Source: CAYYIS01 sp964470965
GTDB taxonomy: Bacteria; JAAXHH01; JABIQT01
Length of the DNA stretch: 9,932 bases
Assembly (NCBI GenBank): GCA_964470965.1
Contig: CAYYIS010000088.1
Span: forward strand, 1 to 9,932
Reading direction: 5' to 3'
Shown here: positions 1 through 6,967 of the stretch, one piece after another
Numbering within the stretch: position 1 is the stretch's first letter
Layout: each line of letters starts with the position of its first letter
Program-made: the position numbers and the translations under genes
Notes under the pieces: model-generated
Told to the model about the DNA's origin: nothing
The model's database searches: none
What the model saw: the letters and a program-made list of their open reading frames with translations, nothing else

Positions 1-103
1 GATCCCGATCTACACCGCGGCCCTGGATGACCGTCTCAATGAAAATGCGTATATTGTTCCCGGACTCGGTGATGCCGGTGACCGAATTTTCGGTACGGAA
101 TGA
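1..103 (+). CDS. upp: Uracil phosphoribosyltransferase, C-terminal end (partial)
   Basis: This is the 3' end of a gene cut by the left edge of the window. Read from base 2, it gives 33 residues and a TGA stop at 101-103. The tail contains IPIYTAALD, then LNENAYIVPGLGDAGDRIFG, which matches the conserved C-terminus of Upp, where the PGLGDAGDR loop contacts uracil. The enzyme converts uracil and PRPP to UMP in pyrimidine salvage in the cytoplasm. The frame is too short for the ORF track threshold and is called on motif only. It runs convergently towards the oxygenase gene on the other strand; 90 bases separate the two stops, with no convincing terminator hairpin between them. The family identification is secure; nothing can be said about the promoter or the N-terminal PRPP site, which lie outside. 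Confidence 0.9.
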   Translation, partial: IPIYTAALDDRLNENAYIVPGLGDAGDRIFGTE

Positions 104-193
104 GTATGGACCCCGAATATACTGTTTAATAAGCGCGGTGCAAGGTTAAACGGTACAGGCCTGAATGGTTTTCGGTTTTTTGAACTGATAACA

Positions 194-1168
194 CTACACC
201 TTGTGCCTGTAAGCATGATTTGCGTTCAACCGTTCCATCAGGTAATCACCGTAGACGACTGATTCATAGCGCGGCGGATTCGCTTCGTCGGCGCAGGACG
301 GGAGGCATGCGATACGGCTGTCCATATTGGGGTCGTAGAAAAATGCCATGGAGTACCGGTCCCGATTCTGCCGGTTGTACACACGGTGGGGAGTTGATAG
401 AAACCGGTTGTTGCTCCAGCGGGCGGTGATGTCGCCTGTATTCATAATGAAGGCGCCAGGAATTGGGGGCGCGTCGATCCATTCGCCCCCTTTCGGCCTG
501 ACCTGCAACCCGCCGGCTTCATCCTGCGCCAGCACCGTGATGAAGCCGTAGTCGGTATGCGGTGCGGAGCCGTACAGATCCTCATCTCTGGGCCCGGCGA
601 TAGCCGGATAGTGCAGCAGCCTGAGGAACGTGGTCGGCCGCTTGAAATAAGGTCTCAGGTCGGCCGGAGCGCCTCCCAGTGCTACGGACACCGCGGGCAT
701 CAGCATCTGGCAGAGTGACCGAAGCGTGTCGTTGTACTGCATAACCGTTTCCCGGAACCCTGGGCAGGACGGCGGCCACTGGTTCGGCCCGGCCAACGGC
801 TTGCCGGCAAGCACATCAGGGTCATCGTCCGGCAGGTCGTGCATCATCATAAACGATTCGCTCTGATTGGGTTTGGTGACTTTCGCGATGCTTGACGTCA
901 CGATGGTGGAGGTGTTGATAGGGATGTATCCCCTATGCCAACGGTTGGTCTCTATCGCCATTTTACGTTTCAATGGCAACGTGTGAAACCGCCGTCCCGC
1001 CTCGAATGCCTTTTCGGTCAGCCCTTGCGGTACCCCATGATTGATAAGATAAGAAAAGCCAGTCTCCGTGTATGCCCGCCTGATATCCCGGGAAACCAAG
1101 TTCAGGCCTTCATTAGTTCCGTCCCGCAGGGGTTGGAGATCTATTGTCGGAAGGGTAGTTTCGGTCAT
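194..1168 (-). CDS. 2-oxoglutarate/Fe(II)-dependent oxygenase, isopenicillin N synthase-like family
   Basis: This 324-residue protein has the two-part layout of the IPNS-like family: an N-terminal DIOX_N-type region (about residues 7-125, with GFSYLINHGVP at 37-47) and a C-terminal jelly-roll oxygenase domain (about 177-283). The iron triad is visible as HTD (H204, D206) and H261 in STPHRVYN. R271 and S273 of the R-x-S motif should bind the 2-oxoglutarate carboxylate. Length is normal and all key residues are present, so an active cytoplasmic enzyme is expected. Family members hydroxylate, desaturate or cyclise small molecules while converting 2-oxoglutarate to succinate; the substrate cannot be predicted. 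The ATG at 1168 lies 7 bases after a weak AAGGG. It overlaps the stop of the preceding small frame as ATGA, suggesting translational coupling. It is probably the last gene of the sucA-sucB transcript. Stop codon is TAG. Confidence 0.9.
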   Translation of the reverse strand: MTETTLPTIDLQPLRDGTNEGLNLVSRDIRRAYTETGFSYLINHGVPQGLTEKAFEAGRRFHTLPLKRKMAIETNRWHRGYIPINTSTIVTSSIAKVTKPNQSESFMMMHDLPDDDPDVLAGKPLAGPNQWPPSCPGFRETVMQYNDTLRSLCQMLMPAVSVALGGAPADLRPYFKRPTTFLRLLHYPAIAGPRDEDLYGSAPHTDYGFITVLAQDEAGGLQVRPKGGEWIDAPPIPGAFIMNTGDITARWSNNRFLSTPHRVYNRQNRDRYSMAFFYDPNMDSRIACLPSCADEANPPRYESVVYGDYLMERLNANHAYRHKV

Positions 1169-1431
1169 AAATGGGCCCTTGACAGTTTAACAAAGGCCGT
1201 ATATTTGGCAGGTTTCTCGCATCGCCCGGTTGCCACATTGAGGTGGATCCCGCCACGCAGACCCCCGCGCATGGTGACGATATGCGTTCCGATAGCGGCT
1301 AGTTCGTGCGGAAGGACGGTGGCCTTTGCGCCGAAACCGTATAGTATCTGTGCAAGGTGCAGGGATCGCTCGGGTGCCAGGTGGCCGGGTGGTTCTGATT
1401 GTGACATGGGCTTTGTAACCGTCGAGCGCAC
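1165..1431 (-). CDS. Small unknown protein between sucB and the oxygenase
   Basis: This 88-residue frame starts at GTG 1431; an internal ATG at 1407 would give 80 residues. Its stop TGA overlaps the oxygenase start as ATGA, the arrangement usual for translationally coupled neighbours. The composition is that of an ordinary soluble protein, with mixed hydrophobic stretches such as LHLAQILYGFGAKATVL and a Gly-rich MRGGLRGGIHLNVATG. There is no signal peptide, membrane segment or recognised domain. No strong ribosome binding site precedes either start. Third codon positions are 52 of 88 G or C, which does not discriminate from the local background. A competing 91-residue frame (1187-1462) overlaps the sucB stop but is very Arg-rich and looks like a shadow. 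The gap could also simply be non-coding. No function is proposed. Confidence 0.4.
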   Translation of the reverse strand: MRSTVTKPMSQSEPPGHLAPERSLHLAQILYGFGAKATVLPHELAAIGTHIVTMRGGLRGGIHLNVATGRCEKPAKYTAFVKLSRAHL

Positions 1432-1458
1432 GACCGCCCGCGGTGGGTACCGTTAAAT

Positions 1459-2715
1459 TCATAGTAGCAACGTTGACGGATCTTCGACCAGTTCCTTCAG
1501 CCTGACCAGAAACTGCACTGCCTCCCTCCCATCAATGATGCGGTGGTCATAGCTCAACGCCACATACATCATCGGGCGGATAACCACCTCTCCGTTCACC
1601 GCAACAGGCCGTTCCTGAATTTTGTGGAGCCCGAGGATGCCGACCTGCGGTGGATTGAGGATCGGCGTGCTCAGAAGCGATCCAAAGATTCCGCCATTGG
1701 TAATGGTAAACGTGCCGCCCCGGAGATCTTCCATGGAAAGCGTTCCGTCCTGCGCTTTCCCTACAAAATCCTTGATTCCCTTTTCAATCTCCGCGAACGT
1801 CATTCGGCCCGCATCGCGCAGCACGGGTACGACCAAACCCTCCGGTGCTCCTATGGCCATACCGATGTCGTAGTGAGATTTCAATATTATGTCGTCGCCG
1901 CGGATTTCGCCGTTGACCGGTGGATAATCCTCCAGGGCACTCACTGCGGCCTTGACGAAGAAAGACATGAATCCCAGTTTGACGGCGTGCCGTTTCTCAA
2001 ACGAATCCCGGTGCTGTTTCCGTATGTTGATCACCGCGCTCATGTCGATCTCGTTAAACGTGGTGAGCATGGCGGCGGTGTGCTGCGCTTCCACCAGTCG
2101 CCGGGCTATGGTTCGACGCCGGCGAGACATGCGGATCACCTCTTCCCGGTCTTCCGGGACTGCCGCAGTCTTCGGAACTGCTGGCGGGGGTGCTGTGGCG
2201 GGCGTGATCCCAGCGGTTCTTTCGGGATCAGGTTCAGCGGTAGTCTCGGCCGCCAGGATCTCAATAGCTTCCTCCACATCGTGCTTGGTCACTCGGCCGC
2301 CCGCCCCCGTACCCTGGATATCTGAAAGATCCACACCCTCCTCATTGGCCATACGCCTGGCCACCGGCGTTATCTTTTCGTCTGCCGGTTTGTCGGGGGC
2401 TGCGTCTACTTCCTTGATATCTTTTGCTGATTTCTGTCCTGAGGACTCCTCCGTCGCGGCCGCCGGTGCCGCTTCAGCGCTCTCATCGACGACGCCCAGA
2501 ACATCGCCGATCTTCACATCTGTGCCTTCTTCACAGGCGATACTCGTCAGCACGCCGGCCTGGGCGGCGCTGACCTCAAGGTTTACCTTGTCCGTCTCCA
2601 GCTCCACCAGCGCCTCACCCACCGCGACCGCATCCCCTACCTGCTTAAACCACTGCCCTATGGTCGCTTCCACCACGGATTCACCGAGTTCGGGTACCAG
2701 AATATCGATGGCCAT
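1459..2715 (-). CDS. sucB: Dihydrolipoyllysine-residue succinyltransferase (E2 of 2-oxoglutarate dehydrogenase)
   Basis: A full-length E2 of 418 residues. Domains in order: lipoyl domain about 2-76 with the lipoylated lysine K43 in ELETDKVNLEV; an Ala/Glu-rich linker (about 80-112); the peripheral subunit-binding domain about 114-152 (ITPVARRMANEEGVDL through GAGGRVTKHDVE), which holds E1/E3; a Pro/Ala linker (about 153-190); and the acyltransferase core from about 190. The core carries the catalytic DHRIIDG motif with H391 and D395. It transfers the succinyl group from lipoamide to CoA and forms the cubic core of the complex in the cytoplasm. The TDKVNLEV lipoyl site and a single lipoyl domain fit SucB better than pyruvate or branched-chain E2s, and linkage to sucA supports this. 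AAGG 8 bases and GGAG 2 bases before the ATG are the available ribosome binding sequences. It is co-oriented with sucA 84 bases upstream. Stop is TGA. Confidence 0.96.
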   Translation of the reverse strand: MAIDILVPELGESVVEATIGQWFKQVGDAVAVGEALVELETDKVNLEVSAAQAGVLTSIACEEGTDVKIGDVLGVVDESAEAAPAAATEESSGQKSAKDIKEVDAAPDKPADEKITPVARRMANEEGVDLSDIQGTGAGGRVTKHDVEEAIEILAAETTAEPDPERTAGITPATAPPPAVPKTAAVPEDREEVIRMSRRRRTIARRLVEAQHTAAMLTTFNEIDMSAVINIRKQHRDSFEKRHAVKLGFMSFFVKAAVSALEDYPPVNGEIRGDDIILKSHYDIGMAIGAPEGLVVPVLRDAGRMTFAEIEKGIKDFVGKAQDGTLSMEDLRGGTFTITNGGIFGSLLSTPILNPPQVGILGLHKIQERPVAVNGEVVIRPMMYVALSYDHRIIDGREAVQFLVRLKELVEDPSTLLL

Positions 2716-2772
2716 ATCTCCTGCCTTTCATTGTGCACCTAATAACCTGTGTCATTCCGGCAATGCCGCCAG

Positions 2773-2801
2773 GATGAAAATCCTATCAATGGATTTTCAT
2801 C
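2773..2801 (-). other. Perfect inverted repeat in the sucA-sucB spacer
   Basis: Two 11-base arms (2773-2783 and 2791-2801, GATGAAAATCC and its exact complement) flank a 7-base loop. On the minus-strand transcript the hairpin begins inside the sucA TGA stop (2800-2802) and ends about 57 bases before the sucB start. There is no U-run after it, so it does not look like an intrinsic terminator. Plausible roles are 3'-end protection of sucA RNA, partial attenuation setting the E1:E2 ratio, or a protein-binding site. The structure is read directly; the role is inference. Confidence 0.65.
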
Positions 2802-5601
2802 AATTGCTCATTATCGTGCCGAAAGAACCGATCGTAAATACCTTCTCAATCAGCGCCTTCTGGTGCATGGCGTGGATCGCGCTCGAGCCTTCCGACGGGC
2901 TTGAGTTACGGGACCGGGAGACCCGATGCAGAGGCCAGCGGTCGTTGATGGCGGACTCCAGGATGGGTCTCATGTATTCCCAAGCGCCCATGTTCTCCGG
3001 TTCTTCCTGTGCCCATACCACCTCTTCCAGATTCGGATAGCCTTCCAGCAGGGCATTCAGAAGGTCCCACCGGATAGGATACAACTGCTCCACTCTGGCA
3101 ATGGCTACATCTGAAACTGTTTGCCGGAGATCATGCTCGACCATATCGACAAATACCTTGCCGCTGCAGAGCACCAGCCGCCGAATCTGTTCGCTATGTT
3201 GGCCGGCATGCTCATCATCTATAATTGGATTCCAGGACCCCGTTGCAAAGTGCTTCGCAGGCGAAGCCACCCTCGGGTGGCGCAGCAGCCCCTTGGGGGA
3301 CATCACTACCAGCGGGAGAGGATCGACCTTCAGAAGCCGGGCCTGTCGGCGGAGCAGGTGAAAATACTGTGCCGCGGTTGTGCAGTTGGCGATCCTCATG
3401 TTGATATCAGAGCCGAATGAGAGGAACCGTTCCAGCAGACCACTTGAATGGTCCGGTCCCTGTCCTTCCCAGCCATGGGGCAGCAGCATCACCAGTGACG
3501 GCGTCTGGCCCCATTTGGCGCGAGCTGACACGAGGAATTCATCGATGATGATCTGTGCGCCATCCACGAAATCTCCGTATTGTGCCTCCCAAATCACCAA
3601 CCGCTCCGGTGCCTGGACGTTGTAGCCGTATTCGAAGCCCAGGACCGCGTACTCAGATAGTGGGCTATTCCGCACCTCGAACGACGCGTTGGCCTGCGGC
3701 ATATCGCGAATGGGTACATGCCACTTATCCGTTTTGTTATCGTGCAGCACGGCGTGCCGCTGGCTGAAAGTACCGCGCTCCACATCTTCGCCGGACAGAC
3801 GAATGGGCACGCCGTCCTCGACGATCGAGGCTAATGCAAGCGTCTCGGCCAGCGACCAGTCGATGGTCGCCTTTTCGGGCTCATCCAGGGCTTTTCGTCG
3901 CCGGTCGATCATGCGTTGCAGGCGAGGGTGTACGTTAAAGTCCTCGGGAAATTCCCAGAGGGACTGATTCAATTGCCTGAGACGATTTACGGATACAGCG
4001 GTCCGCACCCGTTTGGCGACGCCCGGGGGGGGAGAAGTAGGATGGGGTTCGATCAGAGATTGTTTGGGGTCCAGTTGATCCATTGTTGTCTGCAGATCCC
4101 CCATGTGCTTCTGCATCAGCTCATCCGGTTGGTTCGCCTCGACCTCATTCGCTGTGACCAGCCGATCCGCCCACTGTTTGCGCACCGTGGGATGCGCATT
4201 GATCATCCGGTAGAGCAGGGGCTGTGTGAAACCAGGTTCGTCTCCTTCGTTGTGCCCATAGCGGCGGTACCCAATCAGATCGATCACAAAATCTTTGTGG
4301 AATTTTGCCCGGTATGCGCTGGCCAGTCGCCCTGCTTCGGCGCATGCGGCCGGATCGTCGGCGTTGACGTGCACCACCGGGATCTCGAACCCCTTGGCCA
4401 TATCACTGGCATACCGCGTACTGCGGGACTGCTCGGGTGGCGTGGTGTAGCCTATCTGGTTGTTGGTGATTATATGGATCGTACCACCGGCCCGGAACCC
4501 GGGCACCCGATACAGTGTCAGTGTCTCGGCGACGATACCCTGCCCGGCAAAAGCGGCGTCTCCGTGTATGAGAATCGGCAGCGTCCGCGACGGGTTGGGA
4601 CGCACTAGGCCGGCACGGTCCGCCCGCGTGCCAGCCGCACGTGCCATGCCTTCTACCACCGGGTTTACCGCCTCCAGATGACTGGGGTTCGGCGCCAGCA
4701 TGATCTGCACGTCGATTTCCTTGCCTTTTTGGTCCTGGTATGCCCGGCTGGCGCCGCTGTGGTACTTGACATCACCGGTCCAGCCCACGTCATCTCCATG
4801 CTTGTCCACTCGGACGACCGGGTCTTTAAATTCTGCCAGCATCTGGGCATACGGTTTGTGGAGCACGTGGGCGAGGACGTTAAGGCGTCCCCGGTGGGCC
4901 ATGCCGAGCATGATATTGTAAATGCCCATCTCCGCCGATTCCGCGATGATTTCATCGAGGATGGTGATCATGGTGTCCAGCCCCTCGATGGAAAAGCGCG
5001 TTTTGCCTGGGAACGTCCTGTGCAGGAACTGTTCGAACACCTCTACCTCGGTCAGGCGCACAAGGATCGCCACAGGGTTAATGGGGTCCTGGGGAGGCCG
5101 GAACGAACCGATTTCCGCCGCATCCCTCAGCCATTCACGCTCTTCCGGTACCCGTATATGTTCATAGTCGTAACCGATAGTCGCTGAATACACACCGCGC
5201 AGCCGTTCGACAGCTTCCAGCGCATTTTGGGATTGCTCCGCGATCGGTCCGCCAATCACGGATGCCGGCAGCGTACCCAGTATGTCTTCGGTAAGCCCGT
5301 AGGTCTCCAGGTCGAGAGCCGGGTCGTCCCGCGACATCAGCCCCAGAGGATCCAGGTCCGCTCCGAGGTGGCCGTATTCTCGAATGGCCTGCGCAAGGTT
5401 GGCGGTTGCCACGATGTGTCCTACGTCCGCCGATACGGTCGGGGGTGCTTGAGTTGGCGGAGGTCCGTCCAGCGACGGCGTCCACCGCGTGAACCCCGCC
5501 CGTGTCTCTGCATCGACGGAGTCCGGATTTGCGAGATATTTTTCGTACAGCTCTATTATATACCCTGCATTGGGCCCATGAAACTCAGTTGAGAGATCCA
5601 T
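2800..5601 (-). CDS. sucA: 2-oxoglutarate dehydrogenase E1 component, thiamine diphosphate-dependent
   Basis: A complete 933-residue E1o, the usual length for the family. The N-terminal segment (about 7-40, with NAGYIIELYEKYLANPDSVD) is the E2-binding motif of 2-oxoglutarate E1. The thiamine diphosphate domain (about 200-470) shows GMAHRGRLNVLAHV (233-246), KYHSGAS (279-285), HGDAAFAGQG (346-355) and NNQIGYTT (380-387), the Mg/ThDP-binding elements, then YRRYGHNEGDEP (445-456). The transketolase pyrimidine domain spans about 580-780 and includes LLPHGWEGQGPDHSSGLLER (706-725). The C-terminal domain follows and retains the SPSEGS signature (901-906). The enzyme decarboxylates 2-oxoglutarate and transfers the succinyl group to SucB lipoamide in the TCA cycle. 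The ATG at 5601 follows AGAGGA by 5 bases, a good ribosome binding site. It is the first gene of the sucA-sucB unit. No Kgd-type fused E2 domain is present. The final residues and TGA overlap the spacer hairpin. Confidence 0.97.
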   Translation of the reverse strand: MDLSTEFHGPNAGYIIELYEKYLANPDSVDAETRAGFTRWTPSLDGPPPTQAPPTVSADVGHIVATANLAQAIREYGHLGADLDPLGLMSRDDPALDLETYGLTEDILGTLPASVIGGPIAEQSQNALEAVERLRGVYSATIGYDYEHIRVPEEREWLRDAAEIGSFRPPQDPINPVAILVRLTEVEVFEQFLHRTFPGKTRFSIEGLDTMITILDEIIAESAEMGIYNIMLGMAHRGRLNVLAHVLHKPYAQMLAEFKDPVVRVDKHGDDVGWTGDVKYHSGASRAYQDQKGKEIDVQIMLAPNPSHLEAVNPVVEGMARAAGTRADRAGLVRPNPSRTLPILIHGDAAFAGQGIVAETLTLYRVPGFRAGGTIHIITNNQIGYTTPPEQSRSTRYASDMAKGFEIPVVHVNADDPAACAEAGRLASAYRAKFHKDFVIDLIGYRRYGHNEGDEPGFTQPLLYRMINAHPTVRKQWADRLVTANEVEANQPDELMQKHMGDLQTTMDQLDPKQSLIEPHPTSPPPGVAKRVRTAVSVNRLRQLNQSLWEFPEDFNVHPRLQRMIDRRRKALDEPEKATIDWSLAETLALASIVEDGVPIRLSGEDVERGTFSQRHAVLHDNKTDKWHVPIRDMPQANASFEVRNSPLSEYAVLGFEYGYNVQAPERLVIWEAQYGDFVDGAQIIIDEFLVSARAKWGQTPSLVMLLPHGWEGQGPDHSSGLLERFLSFGSDINMRIANCTTAAQYFHLLRRQARLLKVDPLPLVVMSPKGLLRHPRVASPAKHFATGSWNPIIDDEHAGQHSEQIRRLVLCSGKVFVDMVEHDLRQTVSDVAIARVEQLYPIRWDLLNALLEGYPNLEEVVWAQEEPENMGAWEYMRPILESAINDRWPLHRVSRSRNSSPSEGSSAIHAMHQKALIEKVFTIGSFGTIMSN

Positions 5602-5846
5602 GCTGTTCCTCTGTTCTAATGTGCTTGATATCGATTATAGTCGGCGATGCATACCGGCCTTTCGGTCCGGTTGTATCGGGCTGGAGGTTAAGATAATAGG
5701 AATATGGCGGTGACACAAGGGTTTGTTGGTTAGGCAAAATGTATGCGAATGCCACCGAGTACCACCTCATCCTTCAATACGGGGAGAGCCACCGATAGCC
5801 GTATTTTCGAATACCAATCTTTCACAAAAAGTATGTTAGCTATTTG
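5602..5846. other. Upstream region of sucA, no gene seen
   Basis: These 245 bases separate the accessory patch from sucA. No convincing reading frame is present: the 61-residue minus frame at 5585-5770 overlaps the sucA start and has no supporting ribosome site. The stretch should hold the sucA promoter. A 7-base inverted repeat (5776-5782 with 5799-5805, AATACGG/CCGTATT, 16-base loop) lies downstream of the minus-strand zinc-finger-like frame. It lacks a T-run on the minus strand, so it is a weak terminator candidate at best. Confidence 0.5.
5634..5639 (-). promoter_or_regulatory. sucA: Possible -10 element for sucA
   Basis: The minus strand reads TATAAT here, 32 bases before the sucA ATG. 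At 16-18 base spacing no TTGACA-like -35 is found, and no Bacteroidota-type -7 (TAnnTTTG) is apparent. One perfect hexamer can occur by chance, so this is a weak call. Confidence 0.25.
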
Positions 5847-5852
5847 TTAGCT
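5834..5852. repeat. 8-bp direct repeat TGTTAGCT at the edge of the AT-rich patch
   Basis: TGTTAGCT occurs at 5834-5841 and again at 5845-5852, separated by three bases. The second copy overlaps the stop codon of the zinc-finger-like minus frame. It sits near the left boundary of the AT-richer segment. It may be chance; no matching copy was noticed at the right boundary. Confidence 0.4.
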
Positions 5853-6428
5853 TTTTGACTTGTTCTTCAATACTGCACGTACATTCCTCTGAGGCCAACA
5901 GCCATCTCTGTCATCCTTAGAGCATAGGAACTGATTAGATCTACCTAAGAATACACGGTTACATCCGGGATGATGCTCAGTGCCGATACATTTTCTCCAG
6001 TATGGTTTTTGGTGAATTTTTGTATTGCCTTTAAGCAGATGTTCCAGCAACCACCAAAGGAACCCTTTTTGACCCCAAATCCTTGTGATGTCACGTATCT
6101 TACGTTCAACATTTTCGTATGCTTGTATCTTATCCAGGACTTCGTATGGTTGATCAGAAGCCATAGCTTCCCTAAGTCTCCGTTCTATGTATTTGTCCTT
6201 CCAGAATGGGTTTTCAAGTGTAGCTTGTATAATTTCACGCTGCTGGACACGTTCAGTTTTTTTACGGTTGGCACTGGTTGAATTCACGGAAATATTTTCT
6301 GCGATGATGGGGCTCACAATCGATCTAAAATAGTCTGTCCGGCTCTCATCTGAATAAACTGACCGGCCCCCATCTGAATCAGTTAGAATCTCACACATCA
6401 ATCCAGTGGCGTTACCTCGCCGACGCAT
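5847..6428 (-). CDS. Unknown protein with C-terminal four-cysteine zinc-finger-like module
   Basis: This 193-residue frame is not recognised as a whole. Residues 55-115 are highly charged and probably helical. Residues about 115-135 include an aromatic GQKGFLWWLLEHLLKG. The C-terminus has C147, C156, C169 and C177 in the order KC-x8-CNRVF, QFLCS and CWPQRNVRA, then a basic tail. The pattern C..C..F......CS..C..R..VR resembles the CGNR-type or similar small DNA-binding zinc modules, but this is by eye only. The ATG at 6428 directly follows the TAA of the preceding frame with no gap and no ribosome binding site. The two are in the same reading frame, so this may be the 3' part of one broken gene rather than an independent protein. 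It ends at TAA 5847, upstream of sucA and in the same orientation. It is AT-richer than sucA. Confidence 0.55.
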   Translation of the reverse strand: MRRRGNATGLMCEILTDSDGGRSVYSDESRTDYFRSIVSPIIAENISVNSTSANRKKTERVQQREIIQATLENPFWKDKYIERRLREAMASDQPYEVLDKIQAYENVERKIRDITRIWGQKGFLWWLLEHLLKGNTKIHQKPYWRKCIGTEHHPGCNRVFLGRSNQFLCSKDDRDGCWPQRNVRAVLKNKSKS

Positions 6429-6734
6429 TTAAATGTTTTCTGCCATAAGACCACGGTGCTTAATAAGGTCCTGACTATACCCTAATGGAAACAACTTAGG
6501 TACTGATGATGACTGCGGTCTGTAGAACGGCTGTCCAGAAATCGAGAGGGTCAGTATCTCGCCAGATTCCAGCCTCCAGGTTCCATCGTTCGGATACATT
6601 GTTATCTCTTTATTCAACGGTGGAGCTATTTTACCTACATGATTTTCGTTGAGAGATGGAATTTGCATTCTAACAGGTTCACCAGCTTGATATGCAATGT
6701 CTGGAGTCAAACCTGAATTGATCCAGTCCCTCAC
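6429..6734 (-). CDS. Unknown protein or middle fragment of a broken gene
   Basis: This open stretch codes for 101 residues from a GTG at 6734 to a TAA at 6429. No family is recognised. The sequence looks protein-like rather than random, for example TWRLESGEILTLSISGQPF and YPNDGT, and suggests a small beta-rich fold. It lies in exactly the same frame as the stretch before it (stop 6738-6740, one codon away) and the stretch after it (ATG at 6428). No ribosome binding site is evident before the GTG. Either three small genes are packed in one frame, or a single gene of about 360 codons has acquired two nonsense codons; I favour the second. Confidence 0.4.
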   Translation of the reverse strand: MRDWINSGLTPDIAYQAGEPVRMQIPSLNENHVGKIAPPLNKEITMYPNDGTWRLESGEILTLSISGQPFYRPQSSSVPKLFPLGYSQDLIKHRGLMAENI

Positions 6735-6737
6735 AAT

Positions 6738-6935
6738 TTAATAGGGTTTGATTTTACCACGAAGACTCTCCGTGAATACCCAGCCATTTTTTCCTATTTG
6801 GACTATATCAAGTCGATCGAAACACTTGTGTGGGTAGGCGACCCCGAATTCATCTACCCCTTCATCCCAATATACGGTGCAGTCAATGGGACTATCTCGG
6901 GCGGAATCAACCATACGGTTTTGACATGTTCCCAC
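6738..6935 (-). CDS. Unknown short frame, possibly the 5' part of a broken gene
   Basis: The frame codes for 65 residues from a GTG at 6935 (alternative ATG at 6914); the frame is open back to a stop at 6963-6965. It contains IDCTVYWDEGVDEFGVAYP and RLDIVQIGKNGWVFTESLRG, which reads like real protein with alternating hydrophobic residues. Two cysteines lie near the N-terminus (CPVGTC, partly upstream of the GTG). No ribosome binding site is present. It is in frame with the next two minus-strand stretches. The opposite strand also shows open frames here, but these are Arg/His-rich or low quality and look like shadows. The family is unknown. Confidence 0.35.
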   Translation of the reverse strand: MGTCQNRMVDSARDSPIDCTVYWDEGVDEFGVAYPHKCFDRLDIVQIGKNGWVFTESLRGKIKPY

Positions 6936-6967
6936 TGGGCAAGTTCTTCGATTGGAAAGTCGCTAAA

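Noticed and set aside
104..193. Terminator between upp and the oxygenase
   Set aside because: The spacer has a short T-run near 174-181, but no stable hairpin arms next to it were found on either strand.
1187..1462. 91-residue minus frame overlapping the sucB stop by ATGA
   Set aside because: It is very Arg/Pro/Thr-rich and low in hydrophobic residues, as expected of an out-of-frame shadow; kept only as a possible frameshift partner in the findings.
1952..3040. Long 362-codon + frame opposite sucB and sucA
   Set aside because: It is Ser/Ala/Thr-rich low-quality sequence lying across the well-supported sucB gene and into sucA; a shadow of GC-rich antisense coding.
3916..4608. 230-codon + frame opposite sucA
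   Set aside because: It lies entirely within the conserved thiamine-binding region of sucA on the other strand and has no recognisable domain.
5970..6281. 103-residue Phe/Leu-rich + frame resembling a membrane protein
   Set aside because: The hydrophobic look comes from the antisense of a Lys/Glu-rich minus-strand frame that carries a cysteine zinc module; the minus strand is the better call.
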